5,686 nucleotides of DNA from an uncultured Desulfovibrio sp. (lineage in GTDB: Bacteria > Desulfobacterota > Desulfovibrionia > Desulfovibrionales > Desulfovibrionaceae), in assembly GCA_900555975.1 (NCBI GenBank), contig USNI01000070.1, forward strand, positions 1 to 5,686, given 5' to 3'. Under the pieces are notes generated by a model. That model saw only the letters and a program-made list of their open reading frames with translations. It searched no databases and had not been told where the DNA came from. Numbering within the stretch: position 1 is the first letter of the stretch; each line of letters starts with the position of its first letter. Made by a program: the position numbers and the translations under genes. Of this stretch, positions 1 to 5,686 are shown piece by piece.

Positions 1-242
1 TTCTCAAAGCCTTCCAGAGAACGGAGCCATTCCGTCACCTCGTCCTGGGCAAAGCCCAGAAGGAGGGCATATTCCTTGATAAAATGATGCACATACACCG
101 TGCGGGGCACCCGGTCGGAGCCTTCTTCTATGCCCTGAAGTATGCGCGCGGGTATCTTGAGACGGTCGGCTGCGTCTGCCACTTTCATTTCGCGGCCCTC
201 GCGGGCCTCACGGAGCTTTGCTCCCAGTTCTGCCAGAGTCAT
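1..242 (-). CDS. RodZ-like helix-turn-helix protein, N-terminal part (runs off the left edge)
   Basis: Eighty codons are visible from an ATG at 242-240 to the window edge, with no stop. The protein begins MTLAELGAKLREAREGRE and continues through a Cro/RodZ-type helix-turn-helix (residues about 4-65). Recognisable family elements are LGxxLREAREG, DAADRLKIPARILQGIEEG (24-41) and VPRTVYVHHFIKEYALLLG (45-63). In RodZ this cytoplasmic domain binds the actin MreB, and a transmembrane helix and periplasmic domain follow. Those parts lie outside the window, so a plain DNA-binding regulator with the same fold is possible. The start is fixed by a GAGG six bases upstream. The gene begins eight bases after the surA stop, which implies co-transcription and probably translational coupling. 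I leave the symbol blank because only the N-terminus is seen. Confidence 0.8.
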   Translation of the reverse strand, partial: MTLAELGAKLREAREGREMKVADAADRLKIPARILQGIEEGSDRVPRTVYVHHFIKEYALLLGFAQDEVTEWLRSLEGFE

Positions 243-248
243 AGAGCG

Positions 249-252
249 CCTC
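249..252 (-). promoter_or_regulatory. Shine-Dalgarno of the RodZ-like gene, overlapping the surA stop
   Basis: On the minus strand the sequence reads TGAGGCGCTCTATG. The GAGG shares bases with the TGA stop of surA and sits six bases before the ATG at 242. Ribosomes finishing surA would uncover or reuse this site, a common arrangement for coupled translation. Confidence 0.7.
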
Positions 253-1192
253 AGTTGCGGATGTCGATGAGCGCCTTGTCCCGAAGCTGCGCGGTATACT
301 CCTCGAATCGTTCCTGCAGACGGGGACGGCGCAGAATCTGTTCAATGCGTCCGGCGGTTTCAGAATCGGGAACGGCGTTGCTGTGGTCCGCGTTCTCCGC
401 TTCCTCGAAGTCGAGAAGGGCGATCTGAACCTTGTTGGCGTTCATGGCGAGCAGCGGAGACACGTCCCCCTTCTTCATGCGGGAGACCTGTTCCATCATG
501 CCGGGCGCCATGTCGGCAAGTTCCATGAAGCCGAGATCGCCCCCGCCCTGGGGATTCGGACCGATGGACACGGCCCGCACGGCGTCGGCAAAGGACACCT
601 TGCCGGAAGCGATGTCCGCGGCCCATTTCTCGGCGTCGGCATCAACAGGATAGATCAGCATGGCCACCCTTGCGCGGCCGGAGGCGAATCCCGCCATGTT
701 CCTGCGGTAATAGTCGTTGATCTCATCTTCCGTGACGACCACCTTGTTCACCACGTTGCGCCCCATGAGGCGCTGGGACACAAGCTGCACATAGAGCCTG
801 TCGCGGAACATCTGTTCGGACATGCCCTCCTTCTCCATCTGCTTGAAGAAGACGTCGCGGTCGAGCTGACTGTCCTTGATGATCTGATCGATGGCGGCGT
901 CCACATCGGCGTCGGACACGCTGATGTCCTCCTTGTCCGCCTCCTGAAGAAGGATCTTGTCGTTGATCATCCGGTCGAGCACGGCCTTCCGGATTTCGGC
1001 CGCCATCTCGGGGTTCTTCACGGGATCGACCTTCTGCCCGACAAGTTCGGGCTGAACAGCCTTGTCCAGTTCCCTGGCGGTGATCATGTCGCCGTTGACC
1101 ACCGCGACGATGCGGGAAACCGGAACGGCAAGCACGGGCTGCGCCGACAGCAGCGACGCGGCGCAGGCGAGAGATATGAAAAGGGTACGCAA
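251..1192 (-). CDS. surA: SurA-like periplasmic chaperone with a single degenerate parvulin domain
   Basis: The protein has 313 residues from a TTG start. Residues 1-22 form a Sec signal peptide: Arg2, a hydrophobic stretch, then a probable cut after VLA (20-22). A SurA-type N-terminal chaperone domain follows, starting SRIVAVVNGDMITARELD (26-43) and rich in helices to about 165. One parvulin/PPIC-like domain spans about 171-262 and includes GGGDLGFM (216-223) and KKGDVSPLL. A short C-terminal helix closes it. E. coli SurA is longer (about 428 residues) with two parvulin domains, so this is the one-domain form. SurA escorts outer-membrane proteins across the periplasm. The domain has no histidine; the only histidine of the whole protein is residue 270, so isomerase activity is doubtful. 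The TTG at 1192 is preferred to the in-frame TTG at 1255 because it directly precedes the signal peptide, has a Shine-Dalgarno, and the upstream TTG lies inside the -35 box. A generic PpiC/SurA-family foldase is the alternative name. Confidence 0.85.
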   Translation of the reverse strand: MRTLFISLACAASLLSAQPVLAVPVSRIVAVVNGDMITARELDKAVQPELVGQKVDPVKNPEMAAEIRKAVLDRMINDKILLQEADKEDISVSDADVDAAIDQIIKDSQLDRDVFFKQMEKEGMSEQMFRDRLYVQLVSQRLMGRNVVNKVVVTEDEINDYYRRNMAGFASGRARVAMLIYPVDADAEKWAADIASGKVSFADAVRAVSIGPNPQGGGDLGFMELADMAPGMMEQVSRMKKGDVSPLLAMNANKVQIALLDFEEAENADHSNAVPDSETAGRIEQILRRPRLQERFEEYTAQLRDKALIDIRN

Positions 1193-1201
1193 GACAGCAC
1201 A

Positions 1202-1207
1202 CTCCTG
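1202..1207 (-). promoter_or_regulatory. Shine-Dalgarno that sets the TTG start of surA
   Basis: The minus strand reads CAGGAG, then nine bases, then TTG at 1192-1190. No ATG or GTG in frame lies near, so this site supports the TTG as the true start. Confidence 0.7.
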
Positions 1208-1226
1208 ATATTCGTTATGATGGTTG

Positions 1227-1255
1227 TTTATAGCCTGTTTTTTCCACACTGGCAA
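1227..1255 (-). promoter_or_regulatory. sigma70-type promoter of surA
   Basis: On the minus strand a -35 box TTGCCA (1255-1250; five of six consensus bases) is followed by a spacer of exactly 17 bases (1249-1233) and a -10 box TATAAA (1232-1227; five of six). Transcription would begin near 1220, giving a leader of about 28 bases that contains the Shine-Dalgarno at 1207-1202. The fit with the TTG start at 1192 makes the promoter and the start call support each other. It would drive surA and the RodZ-like gene independently of mfd. Confidence 0.72.
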
Positions 1256-1301
1256 CGTTTCGTCAGGGTGTTTTCCGCCCCGGAAAAAGAACGGGGAGCA
1301 A

Positions 1302-1307
1302 ATTATA
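1302..1307 (-). promoter_or_regulatory. Possible second, upstream -10 element for surA
   Basis: A perfect TATAAT stands on the minus strand in an AT-rich island. No good -35 is seen 16-18 bases upstream (ACGGAA at 17) and there is no extended -10 TG. The plus strand also reads TATAAT at 1304-1309 because the island ATTATAAT is palindromic. No plus-strand gene needs it. This could be a weak or activator-dependent promoter giving a leader of about 100 bases. Confidence 0.25.
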
Positions 1308-1315
1308 ATAAGACA

Positions 1316-1383
1316 TGCGCATACTTCCGTTCATCGCGCGGACGCTGCCTTTCCGCAGAAAGGACGCCTCTGCGCATCTTCCG
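1316..1383. repeat. Imperfect direct repeat plus two competing hairpins in the mfd-surA gap
   Basis: TGCGCATACTTCCG (1316-1329) recurs as TGCGCATCTTCCG (1371-1383), differing by one inserted A. Between them lie two overlapping stem-loops. One pairs CCTTTC (1348-1353) with GAAAGG (1358-1363) around a four-base loop. The other pairs CGCAGA (1354-1359) with TCTGCG (1369-1374) around nine bases. They share bases and cannot form together. Neither is followed by a T-run on the minus strand, so neither looks like an intrinsic terminator of mfd. A further short stem (1385-1388 with 1394-1397) abuts the mfd stop. Confidence 0.4.
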
Positions 1384-1397
1384 GCGGCATTGTGCCG

Positions 1398-4300
1398 TCA
1401 GCGGCGCAGCTCCTCCAGAAGAGCGCGGGCCTCCTCCAGCTTCCGCGCGGCCGTTCCCTCCGCCAGCAGCGACAGCTCCAGCGTGGCCGGAGGCTGAAGA
1501 CGGATGCGGTCCCTGTGCGCCAGAACCAGCTGCACGATGGCCTCGGGCTGCACCTTCTTCTGTCCGTCCGCCCACGTCACCCGGACGCGGTCGGACAATA
1601 TGTCCGCGCGGGCCACGCCCAGCGCATTGACGCTGTCCTTGAACGAGAGCACCGCAAGGAAGGTCTCCAGCGCCTCGGGGAACGGGCCGAACCGGTCCCG
1701 GATCTCCAGCTCCGCGTTCTCCCTGGCCGCGGCGTCCACCGAAGAGGTGAGCATCTTGTAATATTTCAGCCTCTCATGGGCATCCTCGATGTAGGTGTCG
1801 GGAATGTGCGCGGCGATGCCGAGATTGATTTCCGTTTCCGTGCGCAGCAGTTCCTCCTCGCCCTTGAGCTTCGCCACCGCGTCTTCCAGCATTTCCAGAT
1901 AAAGATCAAGTCCCACCCGCGCCATGTGACCGGACTGCGCCTCGCCGAGAATGTTGCCCGCGCCGCGCAGCCGCAGATCCTCCATGGCCACCTGGAAGCC
2001 CGCACCGAGATAGTCCATCTCCAGAATGATGCGCAGTCTTTCCCTGGCCAGCGACGGAAGATGCTCCACGTCGGACACCACGAACACCGCATAGGCCTGT
2101 CTGTCGGATCGGCCCACGCGTCCCCGCAGCTGATAGAGCTGCCCGAGACCGAACATCTGCGCCTGATCCACGATGAGCGTGTTCGCCCGCGGAAAGTCCA
2201 GACCGGACTCCACGATGGCCGTGCAGACCAGCACGTCCAGCTCGCCGTGCCAGAACCGGTGCATGGTCTCCTCCAGCTCCTTTTCCGCCATCTGACCATG
2301 CGCCATGCCCACGCGCGCCCCCGGCACGAGTTCCTTCACCATGGCCGCCGTCCGGGGCAGCGTCTGCACGCGGTTGTGCACGAAAAACACCTGTCCCTGC
2401 CGGTCCAGCTCCCGCTGCATCACCTGACGGATCGCTGCGCGGTCCCTGTCGATGATGGCCGTGGCCACGGGCTTGCGCTCGGCGGGCGCGGTTTCGAGCA
2501 CCGAAAGCTCGCGTATGCCGGACATAGAAAGCTGCAGCGTGCGGGGAATGGGCGTGGCCGTCAGCGTAAGCGCATCCACGTTCTTCCGAAGCTCCTTCAG
2601 CTTTTCCTTGTGACGCACGCCGAAACGCTGTTCCTCGTCCAGAATGAGCAGGCCCAGATTCGGCAGCTGCACATCCCTGGACAGCAGCCGGTGCGTGCCT
2701 ATGAGTATGTCTATCTGCCCCCGGGCGGCGGCCTTCAGCGTTTCCGTCTGTCTTGCCTTCGGCACGAAACGGCTGAGAAGTCCCACGTTCACGGGAAAAC
2801 CCGCCATGCGGGAACGGAACGTCTGATAGTGCTGTTCCGCAAGCACCGTCGTCGGACACAGAAGCGCCACCTGTCTGCCGTCGCAGGCTGCCCGGAACGC
2901 CGCCCGCAGCGCCACCTCCGTCTTGCCGAAGCCGACGTCTCCGCAGATCAGACGGTCCATGGGCACGGGCTTGTCCATGTCCTGAAACACTTCCTGTATG
3001 GCGCGCGCCTGATCGGGCGTCTCCTCGAAGCCGAACGTCGCCTCGAACTCGTGATACATCTCCCCCACGGGAGAATAGGAAAAGCCCTTGGCCACCTTGC
3101 GCCATGCATACATCTGCATGAGGTCGGCCGCCACCTTCTCCACCGCCTTGCGCGCCTTTTCCCGGCTGTTCGTCCACGACGTGCCGCCCAGCCTGTCCAG
3201 GGCCGGCGGCGGGCCGTCGGCCTTGAACTTCTGCACCACGGAAAGACGGTCCACCGGCAGATACAGCTTGGCGCCTTCCGCGTATTCCAGCAGAAGATAG
3301 TCGTTGTCCACGCCGGAACCGCCGGGACTCATGCGGTGCAGTCCGCCGAAGCGTCCCACGCCGTAGTCGCGGTGCACCAGAAGATCGCCCACGCTGAGAT
3401 CGTCGTACCGGTCAAGTCCACGGAACGCTCCGGACGCCACACGGTGCGAACTTTCCGCCCTGGGCTGCAGCATCTCCTCGCCGAGCACGAGACAGCTGTC
3501 CCAGACAAGTTCCGCCCCCTGACGATACGGCGCCACCACCGCGTACAGCCCCCGTCCCTCGGGATCGTAGCGCAGCGACGGCAGTATGCCGTCCTGCTCC
3601 GCAAGCTTCAGAAACTTCCGCCGTCCCCGCTCCGACGCAAACGCCAGCACCACCTGCCTGTGCGAAGCCGTCCAGCTCTTCAGGCCGGCCGAAAGCTGCT
3701 GCCAGGGACGGTCCTGCTCCGTACGGCCCGGGAAAAGATCCCCGAAGGAATGCAGCGTCCGCTCCTGAAGATCCTCGCCGCTCTGCTCCGTTCCCATGAG
3801 AAGCGGTTCCGCATACAGCCGGGGACGACTCAGAAAGGCCCTTTCCGCCGCGTCCGCGTCCCGTATCGCCATATGTGCGGGCTGCACAAGACTGGTTTCC
3901 TCCGACTGCACCCGGATATGCTCCCGCCAGCGCCGTTCCGTCTCGTCCAGCTCCTCGCGCAGCTCGCGGCGTCCCGGCAGAAAGCACATGGTGTCCGCCG
4001 CAAACCACTCGTCCAGCGACGTCGCTCCGGCATACAGGCATCCGGGAAGCACCCGCATGTCGTCCTGCTCCAGCGCGTGCTCCAGCGCGCTGCGCGACGC
4101 CTCGCTCAGACCGCCCGACTTCGCACGCGCCCGCCAGAAGGCGCGAACATCCTTCCTCCACGCCTCCCCGAAGCCGAACGGCGTCACCGGCAGAAGCGTC
4201 ACCTCGTCAAGCTGTCCCACGGAACGCTGCGTCACGAAGTCGAACACGCGCATCTCATCCACGGTGTCGCCGAAAAATTCCAGACGCAGCGGCTTCTCAT

Positions 4301-4883
4301 AGCCCGGAGGAAGCACGTCGAGAATGTCTCCGCGTCGCGCCATGTCCCCCGCGTGCGCCACCATGGGCACCCGCTGATACCCCCACTCCGCAAGCTGTTC
4401 CGTCAAAAGCTCCGGAGCAATGTCCTCCCCGCGGCGCACCGTCATGGTACGGCCGTCGAGAAAGTCCGCCGGCGGCAGCAGCGGAATCATGTTGTCTGCC
4501 GTGAACACCACGCCCTTCGCCGCTCCCGTGCGCAGGGCGTACAGCACGGCAAAACGTTCCGCCCACCCCTCACGGCTGAGCGTCCTTGCGCCGAACGGCG
4601 GCAGAAAAACCCACGGCCTCTCCCAGAGAGGCACCTCCACCTGACTGCGGACGGACTCCCCGGACGTCAGACCGGCCGGATGACCGACGGAAAGCGACGG
4701 CGTGAACAGCGTGGTCAGACCGCGCATGACGCCAAGCGCATCTCGACTGCGTACGGCCACGGCCGCATGACGACCGGCACGCACCGCCTCCACCGCCAGA
4801 CGCGCCAGCGTGGCCGATCCGGCCCGGGACACCTCAAGTCCCGCTTCCTCTTCCATCCTACGGAGCAGCGATTCTTTATCCAT
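1398..4883 (-). CDS. mfd: Transcription-repair coupling factor Mfd
   Basis: The protein has 1161 residues, close to the 1148 of E. coli Mfd, and looks intact. Mfd is a cytoplasmic ATP-driven DNA translocase that pushes RNA polymerase stalled at lesions off the template and recruits UvrA for nucleotide excision repair. In order: a UvrB-like N-terminal module (about 1-330) with RRGDILDVLPPG (183-194) and LEFFGDTVDEMRVFDFVTQRS (201-221 region); a linker domain; the CarD-like RNA polymerase-interacting domain starting GDLLVHRDYGVGRFGGL (499-515) and running to about 555; the RecG-like motor with Walker A GDVGFGKTE (648-656, Lys654), DEEQ box (749-752), TATPIPRT (775-782), the VESGLDFP region (891-898) and motif VI QLRGRVGR (918-925); and the C-terminal TRCF domain (about 1015-1110) with EINLGIAAHIPDTYI. 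The ATG at 4883 is the furthest start before an in-frame TAA upstream. No clear Shine-Dalgarno precedes it. No TTA, CTA or TCA codon occurs, as expected from GC-biased codon use. No terminator is seen after the stop. Confidence 0.97.
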   Translation of the reverse strand: MDKESLLRRMEEEAGLEVSRAGSATLARLAVEAVRAGRHAAVAVRSRDALGVMRGLTTLFTPSLSVGHPAGLTSGESVRSQVEVPLWERPWVFLPPFGARTLSREGWAERFAVLYALRTGAAKGVVFTADNMIPLLPPADFLDGRTMTVRRGEDIAPELLTEQLAEWGYQRVPMVAHAGDMARRGDILDVLPPGYEKPLRLEFFGDTVDEMRVFDFVTQRSVGQLDEVTLLPVTPFGFGEAWRKDVRAFWRARAKSGGLSEASRSALEHALEQDDMRVLPGCLYAGATSLDEWFAADTMCFLPGRRELREELDETERRWREHIRVQSEETSLVQPAHMAIRDADAAERAFLSRPRLYAEPLLMGTEQSGEDLQERTLHSFGDLFPGRTEQDRPWQQLSAGLKSWTASHRQVVLAFASERGRRKFLKLAEQDGILPSLRYDPEGRGLYAVVAPYRQGAELVWDSCLVLGEEMLQPRAESSHRVASGAFRGLDRYDDLSVGDLLVHRDYGVGRFGGLHRMSPGGSGVDNDYLLLEYAEGAKLYLPVDRLSVVQKFKADGPPPALDRLGGTSWTNSREKARKAVEKVAADLMQMYAWRKVAKGFSYSPVGEMYHEFEATFGFEETPDQARAIQEVFQDMDKPVPMDRLICGDVGFGKTEVALRAAFRAACDGRQVALLCPTTVLAEQHYQTFRSRMAGFPVNVGLLSRFVPKARQTETLKAAARGQIDILIGTHRLLSRDVQLPNLGLLILDEEQRFGVRHKEKLKELRKNVDALTLTATPIPRTLQLSMSGIRELSVLETAPAERKPVATAIIDRDRAAIRQVMQRELDRQGQVFFVHNRVQTLPRTAAMVKELVPGARVGMAHGQMAEKELEETMHRFWHGELDVLVCTAIVESGLDFPRANTLIVDQAQMFGLGQLYQLRGRVGRSDRQAYAVFVVSDVEHLPSLARERLRIILEMDYLGAGFQVAMEDLRLRGAGNILGEAQSGHMARVGLDLYLEMLEDAVAKLKGEEELLRTETEINLGIAAHIPDTYIEDAHERLKYYKMLTSSVDAAARENAELEIRDRFGPFPEALETFLAVLSFKDSVNALGVARADILSDRVRVTWADGQKKVQPEAIVQLVLAHRDRIRLQPPATLELSLLAEGTAARKLEEARALLEELRR

Positions 4884-5215
4884 GTGTGTCGAAAACCGAT
4901 GATAATGCTCAAAAAAACAGAAAAATGCCCCTTATCCGAGGCACCATACCGTGATATCAGCAACCCGTCCCGTTCGCAAGGCGATCCGCATGAGAGTCTC
5001 GTCCTCACGACGGACCGGGCCTTTTTCCGGTTCCCTTCCCCTTCCGGTTGCTTCTTCCGTCTTCCGGCGTACCCCCACGGTTCCTTTTCCTCTCCCGGCT
5101 TGCCTTCCTCCATCGTCTGGGATACCCTATCTCCATGCGGCATGATCGACAGATTCTTTCCCGGCTGTTCTTCGTCATGATGGCCGAACGCCACTGGCGC
5201 AGCCACCTCTAGAAA

Positions 5216-5237
5216 GCTTCGGCACAGGGTCCGAAGC
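5216..5237. repeat. Perfect inverted repeat, 7-bp arms with 8-base centre
   Basis: GCTTCGG (5216-5222) pairs with CCGAAGC (5231-5237) around CACAGGGT. Read on the minus strand the stem is followed by TTTCT, resembling a weak intrinsic terminator, but no minus-strand gene is visible to its right. On the plus strand no T-run follows. A 22-bp operator for a dimeric regulator between the divergent genes is the other reading. It lies 225 bases before the YitT gene start and over 330 bases before mfd. Confidence 0.45.
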
Positions 5238-5376
5238 GTCTGCCGCGTCGTCCTCACGCCCTCCGGTACGCCGGCGGCGTTTTCCTCTTCCGCTCTTCCG
5301 GACGCGCCCCTGCCGGCATGCGATCCCTTCCGCCGCCTCTTCCCGCGCGGACCCTTCCGCCGTCTTCTCTCCTGTC

Positions 5377-5398
5377 GGACGCCACGGCGTCCTCTTTT
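5377..5398 (+). terminator. Candidate terminator or attenuator hairpin upstream of the YitT-family gene
   Basis: GGACGCC (5377-5383) and GGCGTCC (5386-5392) are perfect inverted arms separated by two bases; six pairs with a four-base loop is the realistic fold. TCTTTT follows at once (5393-5398). The stem is short, but its GC content and the T-rich tail fit an intrinsic terminator reading rightward, about 64 bases before the YitT gene ATG. With no plus-strand gene ending here, it would act as a leader attenuator, or it may be chance in C/T-rich DNA. Confidence 0.35.
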
Positions 5399-5407
5399 CC
5401 GGCGCTC

Positions 5408-5438
5408 CCGTCCCCCTCTGCGGACGGTCGTTTCCTTT
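5408..5438 (+). promoter_or_regulatory. Second leader hairpin upstream of the YitT-family gene
   Basis: CCGTCC (5408-5413) pairs with GGACGG (5422-5427) around eight bases, followed by TCGTTTCCTTT. Its arms share the GGACG/CGTCC core with the hairpin at 5377-5392, so alternative pairings between the two are possible. It ends 23 bases before the Shine-Dalgarno at 5451. Confidence 0.3.
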
Positions 5439-5450
5439 CCCCTTTTCCAC

Positions 5451-5455
5451 AGGAG
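5451..5455 (+). promoter_or_regulatory. Shine-Dalgarno of the YitT-family gene
   Basis: AGGAG stands six bases before the ATG at 5462, in an otherwise pyrimidine-rich stretch. It decides the start, since the same frame stays open leftward to a TAG at 5210-5212. Confidence 0.8.
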
Positions 5456-5461
5456 AACTCC

Positions 5462-5686
5462 ATGCTTTCCGGCATTTCCCCAAGACTGTGCCTTCTCAAT
5501 CTCGCCGGCAGCGCCGTTCTGGCCTTCGGCCTCTACAACGTCCACTCCCTCTCCGGCGTGACCGAGGGCGGCATACTCGGCGCCACCCTGCTGCTCCAGC
5601 ACTGGTTCCAGATCTCCCCCGCCTGGTCGGGACTCGTCATGAACGCCCTCTGCTATCTGCTCGGCTGGATTCTCATGGGCCGGGAC
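5462..5686 (+). CDS. YitT-family integral membrane protein, N-terminal part (runs off the right edge)
   Basis: Seventy-five codons are visible with no stop. The protein starts MLSGISPRLCLLNLAGSAVL and shows hydrophobic segments at about residues 9-27, 36-48 and 56-73. Family hallmarks seen are a glycine-rich first helix with AFGLYNVHSLSGVTEGG (21-37), the GVTEGGILG turn (32-40), a following LLLQHWFQISPAW segment, and the NALCYLLGWILMG helix (61-73). This matches the YitT/DUF161 membrane family, whose members usually have five to six transmembrane helices and often a cytoplasmic DUF2179 domain; that part lies outside the window. Transport has been suggested for the family, but the substrate is not known to me. 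The gene is divergent from mfd and has no evident functional link to it. Confidence 0.82.
   Translation, partial: MLSGISPRLCLLNLAGSAVLAFGLYNVHSLSGVTEGGILGATLLLQHWFQISPAWSGLVMNALCYLLGWILMGRD

Larger units (their letters stand above)
4884..5461. other. Divergent intergenic region, pyrimidine-rich on the plus strand, no convincing gene
   Basis: These 578 bases separate mfd from the YitT-family gene. Open frames exist on both strands, but their translations are low-complexity (Arg/Gly/Glu on the minus strand, Pro/Ser/Leu on the plus) and match no family I know. The part next to mfd (4884-4950) is AT-richer and includes a seven-A run at 4911-4917. Only weak promoter candidates for mfd are visible there, such as CTGATA, 18 bases, GATAAG on the minus strand. 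The stretch 5021-5110 is about 82% pyrimidine and 5281-5450 about 75% on the plus strand. A bulged stem pairs ACCGG (5014-5018) with CCGGT (5027-5031) around a loop holding five T, but no T-run follows. I see no good promoter for the YitT gene. Confidence 0.6.

Noticed and set aside
1163..1192. A lipoprotein signal at Cys10 of the SurA-like protein
   Set aside because: The bases encode S-L-A-C, which does not fit the lipobox (Leu at -3), and it lies too near the N-terminus. The hydrophobic segment continues past it to a good VLA cleavage site at 20-22.
1278..1296. The stem CCCCG/CGGGG around a nine-base loop in the mfd-surA gap as the mfd terminator
   Set aside because: The stem is only five pairs and on the minus strand the T-run is in the loop. 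The bases after it (CGGAAAACACC) are not a T-tract.
383..1630. A 415-codon plus-strand frame antisense to the SurA-like gene
   Set aside because: It is the complement shadow of a real gene with signal peptide, promoter and domain matches, and has no ribosome site or family likeness of its own.
5012..5034. The bulged hairpin with a T-run as a terminator
   Set aside because: The five T lie in the loop, not after the stem, and C/T-mixed sequence follows on the plus strand. No gene ends here on either strand.
4951..5145. A 64-codon plus-strand frame starting at GTG
   Set aside because: It has no Shine-Dalgarno, a low-complexity Pro/Ser/Arg composition and no recognisable motif.
1224..5180. A stop-free plus-strand frame of 1318 codons antisense to mfd
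   Set aside because: It is codon-aligned with mfd, so its lack of stops only means that mfd uses no TTA, CTA or TCA codons, as expected in GC-rich coding DNA. Its His/Arg/Leu-rich translation resembles no family.
4715..5602. A 295-codon minus-strand frame across the divergent region
   Set aside because: It overlaps the starts of both mfd and the YitT gene, and its Arg/Gly/Glu/Lys-rich translation is what a purine-rich strand gives by composition alone.

Overview
The window is a GC-rich chromosomal segment of roughly 60% G+C by eye. It looks like a Gram-negative bacterium, most likely a Desulfovibrio/Bilophila-type sulfidogen (Desulfobacterota). The Gram-negative call rests on an exported SurA-type chaperone. 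The finer placement is inferred from protein style and is not proven. The content is core housekeeping: I see no mobile element, tRNA, rRNA, CRISPR array or phage gene, and no convincing new multi-gene system.

Layout, with the minus strand read right to left: mfd (4883-1398), encoding the transcription-repair coupling factor, is full length. After a 205-bp gap comes a SurA-like periplasmic chaperone gene (1192-251). Eight bases later a RodZ-like helix-turn-helix protein gene starts (242 to the left edge, cut off). The SurA-like gene has its own sigma70-type promoter (-35 TTGCCA, 17-bp spacer, -10 TATAAA), a Shine-Dalgarno and a TTG start. It therefore need not depend on mfd transcription, while the RodZ-like gene almost certainly shares the surA transcript. 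The theme of the minus-strand genes is DNA repair during transcription followed by envelope biogenesis.

On the right, a YitT-family membrane protein gene starts at 5462 on the plus strand and runs off the edge. It is divergent from mfd. The 578 bases between them (4884-5461) hold no convincing gene but are not featureless. They contain two stretches with strong C/T bias on the plus strand, repeated CTTCCG hexamers, a perfect 7-bp inverted repeat with an 8-base centre (5216-5237), and two GC-rich hairpins followed by T-containing tracts just upstream of the YitT gene (5377-5398 and 5408-5438). The hairpin arms could re-pair with each other, so a conditional leader is possible but unproven.

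The most notable coding observation is that the single parvulin domain of the SurA-like protein contains no histidine at all. This suggests a chaperone without prolyl-isomerase activity.
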